Shown: positions 25,687 to 34,199 of the stretch, piece by piece
Layout of the letters: every line of letters begins with the position of its first letter
How positions within the stretch are numbered: the stretch's first letter is position 1
NCBI GenBank assembly: GCA_019359115.1
Contig: JAHHHW010000105.1
Location: forward strand, 1 to 52,609
Length of the DNA stretch: 52,609 bases
Reading direction: 5' to 3'
Source: Pelatocladus maniniholoensis HA4357-MV3
GTDB lineage: Bacteria; Cyanobacteriota; Cyanobacteriia; Cyanobacteriales; Nostocaceae
Notes under the pieces: generated by a model
Database searches by the model: none
Seen by the model: the letters and a program-made list of their open reading frames with translations, nothing else
What the model was told of the DNA's origin: nothing
Position numbers and translations under genes: made by a program

Positions 25687-26646
25687 ATGCGAATAGTAGC
25701 CCTTGTCCCTGGTGGAATAAGCGACCAAATTCTATTCTTTCCGACACTAGACGACCTGAAGCGTAATTATCCTGACGCTCAGATAGATGTCGTTGTGGAA
25801 CCCCGGTCAAAGGCTGCTTACCAGGTGAGTAAGTCAGTTAATGATGTACTGATATTTGATTATAAAGACCGTAACAGCTTGGCTGATTGGGCTAACTTAG
25901 TAGGTATACTTCGCGATCGCGAATACGATGCCGCTATTGCCTTAACGCAAAGCTGGTTAATGGGTCTTTTATTGTGGTTGACTGGAATCCCCATACGTAT
26001 TGGCTACAAAGGCAAAGGAGCAGCTTTTCTGACTAACACCCTACCTCTCAAGCAAGAACAATACGCTGCTTATGTGTATCACACTTTGCTGCAAGAGTTG
26101 GGCATTGAGTCTCCCTGTCCAGAATTAGCTGTGAATGTACCTAAATCAGATATTGATTGGGCAGACAAAGAGCAATTAAGGTTGGGAGTTAAAGAAACTG
26201 GTTATATTTTGATTCACGATGGTGTAAATGAGTTAGCACCAAATAAAAGTCAAGATAGAACATACCATGCCGAAAATTGGTTGCATATCATTCAAGATTG
26301 CCAACAAAAGCAACCAGATATACCTGTGGTGGTAGTTCAAGAACCAAGTCAACAAGAGTTTGTGGCTAGACTCAAACAGTCTATACCCGACATCAAAATC
26401 ACTTCCCCAGATAATATGGGCAAGTTAGCGGCAATTATTACAGGAGCAAATTTATTATTATGTACTGATAGTGCGACTGTACAGCTTGCCGTTGCTGTGC
26501 AGACCTATACTATTGCCTTGTTTGGTTCTACAGATCCAGCTAAATTATTGCCGAAAAGCGATAAATTTATTGCTATCAAATCTCCTACAGGCAAAATAGC
26601 AGATATTTCGCCCAAAATTATTTTGGAAAAAATCTGGGGCGGCTAG
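25687..26646 (+). CDS. Glycosyltransferase family 9 (heptosyltransferase-like)
   Basis: A 319-residue GT-B protein of the ADP-heptose:LPS heptosyltransferase family. N-terminal MRIVALVPGGISDQILFFPT is the GT9 opening, with DAQIDVVVEPR following. The C-terminal domain has IITGANLLLCTDSATVQLAVAVQT and IALFGSTDPAKLLP, the donor-binding D-S/T-x-x-x-x-x-A and FGxTDP blocks. Cyanobacterial LPS often lacks heptose, so the donor sugar may differ. No membrane segments. Confidence 0.85.
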   Translation: MRIVALVPGGISDQILFFPTLDDLKRNYPDAQIDVVVEPRSKAAYQVSKSVNDVLIFDYKDRNSLADWANLVGILRDREYDAAIALTQSWLMGLLLWLTGIPIRIGYKGKGAAFLTNTLPLKQEQYAAYVYHTLLQELGIESPCPELAVNVPKSDIDWADKEQLRLGVKETGYILIHDGVNELAPNKSQDRTYHAENWLHIIQDCQQKQPDIPVVVVQEPSQQEFVARLKQSIPDIKITSPDNMGKLAAIITGANLLLCTDSATVQLAVAVQTYTIALFGSTDPAKLLPKSDKFIAIKSPTGKIADISPKIILEKIWGG

Positions 26647-26695
26647 CACTTCATTCCCATTGCCTTGAATTGTTCTTGAACTGTTGTATTAATTT

Positions 26696-26745
26696 AAACC
26701 CCCCTTCCACCAGTTGATTTTCTCCTATAAGCGGAAGGGAGGTTT
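26696..26745. repeat. Inverted repeat after the GT9 gene
   Basis: Arms AAACCCCCCTTCC and GGAAGGGAGGTTT (one mismatch) enclose about 24 bases. It could act as a terminator for the GT9 gene although no U-run follows; the G/C-rich arms resemble other palindromic intergenic elements in this window. Confidence 0.45.
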
Positions 26746-27370
26746 CATATTATTTATCTTACATAAAGAAGGGAACAAGGAAGTTTTAACAGGGAACAGG
26801 GAAGGGAAAAACTATTTGTGTAATTAATTTTGTCTAAGTACTTGATAAAGTAATTTTTGTAACGGTAGTACATATACTTAAGCCTAAAAACTGCATAAAA
26901 CTCATTTGCACTGTATAATAAAATACTCAAAAATTTAATGTTTTTACGGAATAAGAGTTACCTAAACAACTGTTTTTTTTTTCTATAACCTGATATGTTG
27001 AATGAATTCTAGGGAAATATTTATTTAGACGCATTTATGAATGTGTATCTCATATACCACAGTCTATAAATATGGAATACACGGGTTCCTATATAACTCC
27101 CTATTTGGATAGTTAGTAACAACGTTTACTAAAGATTTTTCTGTGTCCTAAAAGTTACATCTTCAGTATCAGATAACAGTATGGAAAAAAATAAATCACT
27201 GACTAAAAAAGTTTTGTTATTACTTCGTGGATAAAAAACTTTGGCGATATTGCTGTTACTAGCTAGATATTTACTGACCGAAGAATATTTAATAAACAAC
27301 CTGTTCAAATCATATACTGTATGATGTATCTTAATGAAATTAAGTCATCCTAAAAAAGGTTGATGCTAAA

Positions 27371-27481
27371 ACAAATACAGGACTCCTATTTGATTTTGGA
27401 AAAAAACTCAGTATACTTCCTGTTAAGAATTCCCCGTTTTTACAAGTAAGTTCATAAATCAAATTGGATTCCTATATTTGT
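27371..27481. mobile_element. 111-bp MITE-like element, inverted ends ACAAATA-AGGA
   Basis: The left end ACAAATACAGGACTCC continues into TATTTGATTT; the right end is its inverted copy with three mismatches over 26 bp. TA dinucleotides occur within both ends, as in the other elements here. The interior is AT-rich and non-coding. Confidence 0.5.
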
Positions 27482-27568
27482 TTCTACAAATTGAGTTCAG
27501 CAAAACAGAAAATTCCATCTATTTAACGATTGATAGTTGTAAAAATTACCTGGTGTGATTAGACTTTG

Positions 27569-27637
27569 GGTGGATCTAACACGCCATTATGTGTGTTTTT
27601 TAACTCTAATTCTTGCTAATTAGCAAGGACATCCACC
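27569..27637 (+). ncRNA. Candidate structured leader (three-way junction) upstream of an orphan gene
   Basis: Three nested pairings can form together: an outer stem GGTGGAT (27569-27575) with ATCCACC (27631-27637), an inner stem AACAC/GTGTT (27578-27597), and an inner hairpin CTTGCT-AATT-AGCAAG (27612-27627). The element ends 33 bp before the next gene's start. I do not recognise it as a known riboswitch. It could be a cis-regulatory RNA or a transposon relic. Confidence 0.35.
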
Positions 27638-27670
27638 AAGAATGTCATGAAATTTTCAAAGGGAAAACAA

Positions 27671-28435
27671 ATGGCGATTCATTTACATGGCTTTACTAGC
27701 AATGGTAAACGTTACATTCAAGTAGAAAGCCAGCCCCATCATATCACGGGCGTTTTTAGAAAAATAGTCTGCTTCTGTAAGAGTAGATGCGAGAGTAAAG
27801 TGATGAATACAGAAAGCGCCTATTTTGAGTGTGAGGAAGATGGAACAATTACTTTTTATCAATCACTAAGTACCGATGGAGAAAAATCAGGTATTTGGAC
27901 TTATCTTGTGTATGAATGTGGAGAGACAGAAGAAAAGGTATTCCAAGACAAATCTATTGATATAAGTATCAATTATTTATATAAATTATTAGCTGGTCAG
28001 AAAATAGTTCAAAATGCTATAGGTATTCATGAGTATCTTAAATATAAATTTTACGAAAATGAATATTTAGATGTTTATCTGCCTGCTGATTGGGATAATC
28101 TGACAGGTAGAGCAATAGCTAATTTACTTTTAGAGGAAGTTAAGGCATTTAATTCTTCATCTTTATTTGCCAAAGATGATGGTAAAAAATATATGAAAAC
28201 TGTGATCAATAATTTTATTAAACTGGGGCGAAAAGTTTTAGAAAAAGGTGGAACAATCAAAGATTTTGAATTACATCAATATGATGTACTTCAAAATATT
28301 AGAATTAGTGAAATTGCAAATCTAATCATAGAATATAACGATTACCGACTATGGCAAGCAGCCTTACCCAGCAAATCTAAAGCTGTAGAATACGCCTTTA
28401 GTGCTGCTTTAGATCTAATATGTCAAATGACCTAA
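27671..28435 (+). CDS. Unrecognised 254-aa protein
   Basis: I do not recognise this protein. ATG at 27671 is preferred over 27647 because AAAGGGAAAACAA lies right before it. The N-terminal half is beta-rich with a cysteine patch (KIVCFCKSRCESK near 30-42) and further acidic strands (YFECEEDGTITFYQS; VYECGETEEKVFQ). The C-terminal half is mostly helical (NLLLEEVKAFNSS, TVINNFIKLGRKVLEKGG, AVEYAFSAALDLI). No signal peptide or membrane segment. The base composition is more AT-rich than the genes around it and it stands alone after 1 kb of empty DNA, which fits an accessory gene. Confidence 0.6.
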   Translation: MAIHLHGFTSNGKRYIQVESQPHHITGVFRKIVCFCKSRCESKVMNTESAYFECEEDGTITFYQSLSTDGEKSGIWTYLVYECGETEEKVFQDKSIDISINYLYKLLAGQKIVQNAIGIHEYLKYKFYENEYLDVYLPADWDNLTGRAIANLLLEEVKAFNSSSLFAKDDGKKYMKTVINNFIKLGRKVLEKGGTIKDFELHQYDVLQNIRISEIANLIIEYNDYRLWQAALPSKSKAVEYAFSAALDLICQMT

Positions 28436-28470
28436 GTATCCGTTATGTACTAATTATTTATTAGCTATTA

Positions 28471-28944
28471 TTAGAACATTGCAAAAAAATCATCGTCTAA
28501 TTCATAACCTAGCATTTGAGCCATCGATTGCAGACGTGATTGGCTAGGTATATTATTTTGTTTGAACCAGTCACTCAAAATAAAGATTTTATGCATTAAA
28601 AAGATTTCCAACGCTTCTGGATTGTACTGAATTCCTTCTTTGGAACTGAATTGATGTGGTACTAGCATAGCTGTATAGCGAGCAAATTCTCCCATTTTCC
28701 AGTCAAGTAAAAATGGGAACCAAGGATAACGAGCATCGAGGCGAACAAACCACAGGCGCACTTCTGGAATTTCTGAGAGTTCTCGCGGATCACCTTCTTG
28801 TTGGAAATAGTTAACATCAAAGTGTAACTGCTGTTCATGGGATGCGATCGCTCCTTCTTGCAGCAATTGCTCAATTACTGTTGTTACAGGAGATAGATCT
28901 AAGTTGTGAATGGAGTCAGAATTGAGAGCGATCGTAATAGACAT
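28471..28944 (-). CDS. crr6: CRR6-family NdhI maturation factor
   Basis: A 157-residue protein with the diagnostic run LQEGAIASHEQQLHFDVNY, DPRELSEIPEVRLWFVRLDA, RYPWFPFLLDWKMGEFARYT and AMLVPHQFS. This matches CRR6 (chlororespiratory reduction 6), which in plants and cyanobacteria assists NdhI incorporation into the photosynthetic NDH-1 complex. No other ndh genes are nearby. The start is ATG at 28944. It converges on the unrecognised gene 36 bp away. Confidence 0.9.
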   Translation of the reverse strand: MSITIALNSDSIHNLDLSPVTTVIEQLLQEGAIASHEQQLHFDVNYFQQEGDPRELSEIPEVRLWFVRLDARYPWFPFLLDWKMGEFARYTAMLVPHQFSSKEGIQYNPEALEIFLMHKIFILSDWFKQNNIPSQSRLQSMAQMLGYELDDDFFAMF

Positions 28945-29130
28945 AAATAACTAAGAATATATATAGTAACTTTGACAATTCAGACTAGCAGCTTTGTGAG
29001 TTTAATGCTAGGAGGGGATAAGGGGGACAAGGGAGATATTGTTAACATTTTTTCCGTGTTACAGCGTCTTCTCCCGAAAAAATTCTTTTACTACAACTTA
29101 AGATAGATGTATAATTACCTATAAATGTAA

Positions 29131-29300
29131 GAAGGGGAGTAGCTGCTGGCAAAAAATTCAGCCAGTCCATCTAAATCAACATACTGGCGATGAGCCTGGT
29201 TTAGATGACAATCAAGCAATAAGCTAGTTGGAAGCGAGACCTTCACTGAGTTCACACAAAAGGTAAAGTGTGAAGCTCGGTGAGGTTTCGCTAGTCTCAT
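29131..29300 (+). ncRNA. yybP-ykoY-type manganese riboswitch
   Basis: The leader has the two conserved internal loops of the yybP-ykoY aptamer: GAAGGGGAGTAGCTG at 29131-29145 and GAAGCGAGACCTTCACTG at 29231-29248, with pairing segments between them and a GGTGAGG segment further on. It lies 45-215 bp upstream of a TMEM165/GDT1-family exporter, the usual partner of this riboswitch. Mn2+ binding would be expected to raise exporter expression. The 3' boundary is approximate; the rest of the 28945-29344 gap shows no gene. Confidence 0.78.
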
Positions 29301-29344
29301 TGAGCTTCACATACGAGTAAACGAATCGTCTGGAGCTTGAGAGA

Positions 29345-29965
29345 GTGCTAACAGCTTTCACCGCAGGTTTATTACTAATTACAATTTCGGAATTAGGTGA
29401 CAAAACCTTTTTTATCGCCGTGATTTTGTCCATGCAACACTCGCGGCGACTTGTATTTGCGGGTGTAACAGCAGCTTTAGCGGCGATGACAGTGCTGTCT
29501 GTCGTAGTAGGACAAGCAGTATCATTACTGCCAAAAGTTTACATTTATTACGGCGAGATTGCTTTATTTATTGCCTTCGGTTTAAAGCTGTTGTACCAAG
29601 GTAGTAAAATGCCCAATGCTACCTGCGATACGGAAGTTGTAGAAGAAGCAAAAACCGCAGTTGCTCAAGCACAAAAGCAAATGAGAAAGCAAAAAACAAT
29701 GTGGGCAATTGTACTAGAAGCTTTTGCATTAACATTCATGGCAGAATGGGGCGATCGCACACAATTTGCCACCATTGCTCTAGCAGCAGGGAATAATCCT
29801 GTTGGGGTGAGTATAGGTGCTATTTTAGGACATGCCATTTGTGCTGCGATCGCTGTAATTGGTGGCAGAATGTTAGCCGGAAGAATTTCTGAAAAAACAC
29901 TCACCATTGTTGGCGGATTTTTATTTATTTTATTTGGTATTGTCGCGGCTGTGGAAGGAGCATGA
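29345..29965 (+). CDS. mnx: TMEM165/GDT1 (UPF0016) cation exporter, probable Mn2+ exporter
   Basis: A 206-residue membrane protein with about six segments and the two family motifs E-x-G-D-[KR]-[TS]: ELGDKT at 16-21 and EWGDRT at 134-139. The halves are separated by a charged linker (VEEAKTAVAQAQKQMRKQK). The Synechocystis member Mnx exports Mn2+ into the thylakoid lumen. A Mn-type riboswitch directly upstream supports the same ion here. The start is GTG at 29345 with GGAG nine bases upstream. The symbol follows the Synechocystis name by homology. Confidence 0.88.
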   Translation: MLTAFTAGLLLITISELGDKTFFIAVILSMQHSRRLVFAGVTAALAAMTVLSVVVGQAVSLLPKVYIYYGEIALFIAFGLKLLYQGSKMPNATCDTEVVEEAKTAVAQAQKQMRKQKTMWAIVLEAFALTFMAEWGDRTQFATIALAAGNNPVGVSIGAILGHAICAAIAVIGGRMLAGRISEKTLTIVGGFLFILFGIVAAVEGA

Positions 29966-30084
29966 AATTTGGGTAGCGGGGAGTGGGAATCGGGGATTGG
30001 TTATTCTCCGCGTGTTCCCGCGTCTCCCTGCTCCCTTGTCCTCCTTGTCTCCCTTTCCCCAATCCCCAATCCCCTGTCCCTTCC

Positions 30085-31032
30085 CTACGGTGCTGGAGTT
30101 GCAGCAGGAGTTGGAGTCACAGTCTCAGAACTTTTTTTATTAATTTCGTCTTTGTACTGAGCTGGAGCTAAAGATGCAGCCTTATCAAACAAAGGTTTTG
30201 CTTCATCAGTTTTTCCCTGCTCTTTGACAACCATTGCTTTTGCCAAAACAGGACGAAAATCATTAGGAGCGCTATTAATTGCTTGATCGTATACAGACAA
30301 GGCTTGTGGATAGCGTTTTTGGGTAGCATGAACATTACCCAGCATCACTTGCACAGCAACAGTATCTACGCTACCAGGTTCAATTTTATTTGCTTGAGTT
30401 GATTTAGCAAGGGTATCTTGTAATAACCCAATTGCTGCTTCCGGGCGCTTTTGGTTGAGCAACAAAGCCACCATTCCTTGCAAAGCATTAATATCGCCTG
30501 GTTTAGTCTCCAAAACAGAGCGATAAGCCTCTGCTGCACCTTCTTTATCACCCATTTGTTGCTTGGCTTGTGCCAAAAGTACGCCGTATTTAGTTTGTTC
30601 TGGATTGAGTTTAGTTAATTTTTCTAGAGGTTCAATAACTGCTTGAATATTACCTACACCTAAACTTAGCAATTGCAAACGAGTTTCTAACAAACCTCGC
30701 AGGGCTGTTTGATTTTCGGGTTCTCGCTGCAAAACTTGTTCATAACCTCTTGCTGCATCTTCCAGTTTTGACTTTAGATCCGAGGAAGACGAATTTCCTC
30801 TGCCGCTAGCGGAATTTGGGCTGGACTGTTGCGTATCATTAAATGCGGCTATGATGGGAACCATATAGCGTTTCCTATGCTAATGAAGTATAGCTAGACT
30901 TCATAGATAAATCATTTCAACTTTGAGAATGTACCTCATCTGAGCGAGAACCGCTATAGACACTCCAACAAAAGCTATCACTGCCAGCACTAACACTACT
31001 TTAACTAACCATCTATTACGCGGCTGAGACAC
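30085..31032 (-). pseudogene. Anchored TPR-repeat protein gene split by a 91-bp insertion
   Basis: The 5' piece (GTG at 31032 to a stop at 30901) encodes SQPRNRWLVKVVLVLAVIAF, VGVS, an N-terminal signal-anchor. The 3' piece (ATG at 30864 to 30085, 259 aa) begins MVPIIAAFNDTQQSS and carries about four TPR-like repeats (AARGYEQVLQREPENQTALR, EAYRSVLETKPGDINALQGM, ALSVYDQAINSAPNDFRP). Removing the 91-bp element plus one TA restores a continuous anchor-TPR frame (FVGVS joined to MVPIIAAF), which is the layout I expect for this cyanobacterial family. The insert keeps frame but brings a TGA. The TPR part could be made as a soluble protein from its ATG. Confidence 0.7.
30866..30956. mobile_element. 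91-bp TA-flanked MITE inside the TPR gene
   Basis: Ends are TAGCGTTTCC (left) and GAGAACCGCTA (right), with TA on both outer sides as target duplication. Read inverted, the right end TAGCGGTTCTCG matches the left end TAGCAGTTCTCG of the element at 33963-34093, so both belong to one family. TA duplication points to IS630/Tc1-like mobilisation. No coding capacity. Confidence 0.7.
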
Positions 31033-31231
31033 AAAACCGTCCTTAACTCTAATAACACTATTGTTTGCCGTTTACACAAAATTGAGAAAATTAAAAAATT
31101 GAAAAAGTTTGCGGAATATCGCTAACTAACTGTGAACTTTATAACAAATAGCCATTTTTGATTCTTAAGAAAGAGATGAATTTAAGAGGAGACGCTTAAA
31201 TAGTAGCTATGCTATGCTTCCGAAACTAGTG

Positions 31232-31281
31232 GAAAGACGCTAAATTACACATTTAGTGTGTATGCGAAAATAGCGTCTTTC
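31232..31281. promoter_or_regulatory. Nested hairpin upstream of the RG/P-rich protein gene
   Basis: GAAAGACGCTA (31232-31242) and TAGCGTCTTTC (31271-31281) are perfect complements; inside, TACAC and GTGTGTA pair as a second hairpin. It lies in the 31033-31413 gap, about 130 bp before the next ATG, with no gene end nearby. Function unknown: a 5' UTR element, small RNA or repeat relic. Confidence 0.45.
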
Positions 31282-31413
31282 AGTATCATAACAGGGCAAA
31301 CGATGGTGGTTGTTTTGAAAGTAAATATACTTTGAGCAGCCGCACAACCGCTCTTCCCTGTTGCGTTAATAAAATCCCACAATTGGGATGTGTCTCCGCC
31401 GCAAGGAGTTGCT

Positions 31414-32475
31414 ATGAATTCCGACCTGATGCCGTCCCCTGAATCATCAAATTCAATAGCTTCTGATGAAGCAAAACTTAATCAAGAAGAAACTACTGAT
31501 GTAGTAGCACCACCCGGAGTGTCGCAAAGCGAAGCTTCGTCTGTAACGTCAAGCGAAACTGCTAATGATGGGAACTTAGTGAATCGACAGCAACCGATTC
31601 CACCTCCGAGCGAACCAATGCAGTATCGAGCGATTGGTCTAGTCCGGGGTCGTTACTTTGCTAGCAGCGAACAATTTACCCAAGGTGTAATGTTGACCCC
31701 AGATGGTACCAAATTGGAGGCTGTGCTACTTGGTCGAATCATGAGTTTAGTCAAAAACCATCTCGACTTAGAGCAAGAGCATCTGTGGGTTGTTTATCCA
31801 CGGACACGCCAAGAAAACGACAATTTGCATCTTCAAATTGTGGGGGTATGGGAGCCAGAAAAACTGACTAAAAGTTCCATAAACGAACAGCAGCAAGATT
31901 TGACCTCACCAGAGGAGGAAACACTCAATCCTGATTTATCCGAGAATTTAGAGGAAAAAGACCAACACACCTCAATAGAACCAGCACCATCATCAGAAAT
32001 TGTAGATGGCGGTTTTTCTGTTCGTGGCGAAATAGTCTACCAGTCATATGATACAGAGAACTTGGTAATCAAAATTAAGCAATCTGCCCGCAAACCAAAT
32101 GATAAACCTAAGTATTTCAAATTGAAACTCAAGGGCAAGCTAGAAACCAAAGCAGTAGGAAAGTTTTGGGACTTGCAAGTCCAGCGAGAAGGTGAATTTT
32201 TGGTCATAGAGAAAGCAACAGTCATCGCTGAACTGCCCAGAAAACGCAGCAGTAGACCACCATTTCAACGTGGAGGTGGAGGCGGCTCTGGTCGTCGTCC
32301 AGGTCCTGGTGGTAGAAAACCATATCCCCCCAGACGAAGTGGAGAAGGCCCACTACGTCCAACTAAAAAAGTGGGTGATTCTTCATCATCATCGCCGCCC
32401 TCACCGCCATCACGACCTATACCCAAAGGTTCTGTTCCCAAGCCGGTGAAGCGACCGAAGCCACCGGAGGAATAG
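31414..32475 (+). CDS. Cyanobacterial protein with Gly/Arg/Pro-rich C-terminal tail
   Basis: 353 residues from ATG at 31414, which has a textbook AAGGAG six bases upstream; the GTG at 31390 is rejected. Order: a disordered acidic/Ser-rich N-terminus (to about 65), a compact domain (about 70-145: YRAIGLVRGRYFASSEQFTQ, GVMLTPDGTKLEAVLLGRIM, HLWVVYPRT), an acidic linker, a second small domain (about 200-285: FSVRGEIVYQSY, KFWDLQVQREGEFLVIEKAT), and a tail with RGGGGGSGRRPGPGGRK and KPVKRPKPPEE. The repeated domain pattern and the RG-rich tail suggest nucleic-acid or multi-protein contacts. I know of no established function for this family. Confidence 0.75.
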   Translation: MNSDLMPSPESSNSIASDEAKLNQEETTDVVAPPGVSQSEASSVTSSETANDGNLVNRQQPIPPPSEPMQYRAIGLVRGRYFASSEQFTQGVMLTPDGTKLEAVLLGRIMSLVKNHLDLEQEHLWVVYPRTRQENDNLHLQIVGVWEPEKLTKSSINEQQQDLTSPEEETLNPDLSENLEEKDQHTSIEPAPSSEIVDGGFSVRGEIVYQSYDTENLVIKIKQSARKPNDKPKYFKLKLKGKLETKAVGKFWDLQVQREGEFLVIEKATVIAELPRKRSSRPPFQRGGGGGSGRRPGPGGRKPYPPRRSGEGPLRPTKKVGDSSSSSPPSPPSRPIPKGSVPKPVKRPKPPEE

Positions 32476-32526
32476 GGGATTGGGGAGTGTGGGGAGTGTG
32501 GGAAGTGTGGGGAGACTAAATTATAA

Positions 32527-33816
<1,290 letters not shown>

Positions 33817-33962
33817 ATTAAAGGGGATTAAGCGCTAATACCGTTTCACTATAAGTTTGATACATTTGGGCAAAGGTATTTTATCCCTTGCCCTTTGGTT
33901 TTTCCCCTTTAAAGTTTCCCCAACCTACACCAATCAGTCAAAGTTGAGTTGGGAAAGTACTA

Positions 33963-34093
33963 TAGCAGTTCTCGGTTGTGTCCAATACGTACCCCACCCC
34001 TTAATCCCCTAAGCGCTTGCGCTTAGGGAAGGTTTTGCGTCAGCAAAGCCGGGGTGGGGTTCCGACTGTATTGCAATCGAGTCAGAAGTGCTA
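33963..34093. mobile_element. 131-bp TA-flanked MITE, TAGCAGTTCT family
   Basis: Left end TAGCAGTTCTCGGTTG and right end CAGAAGTGCTA, with TA on each side; removing the element and one TA would leave GTACTAGTAC. The interior has a strong palindrome (CCCCACCCC / GGGGTGGGG, plus CCCTAAGCGCTTGCGCTTAGGG broken as CCCTAAGCGC and GCGCTTAGGG). Same ends as the insertion in the TPR gene. It fills much of the 33817-34199 gap between HcyBio and malQ. Confidence 0.7.
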
Positions 34094-34199
34094 TAGTACA
34101 GCACGGCGTAAATAAAGCAACCATTTAAAATAGTCGAAAAGCTTATAAAATAAGCATTCTTTCTTTTTACTTTTGCCTTTTTACTTTTGCCTTATTGTA

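Larger units (their letters stand above)
26647..27568. other. AT-rich gene-free stretch
   Basis: About 0.9 kb with no credible ORF. It holds an inverted repeat just after the GT9 gene (26696-26745) and an inverted-repeat element at 27371-27481. Long A/T runs suggest relaxed or foreign DNA. No tRNA or known RNA was recognised. Confidence 0.4.

Noticed and set aside
29907-30171. Several overlapping plus-strand ORFs after the GDT1 gene
   Set aside because: Translations of C/T-rich low-complexity repeats (SLLPCPPCLPFPNPQSP type).
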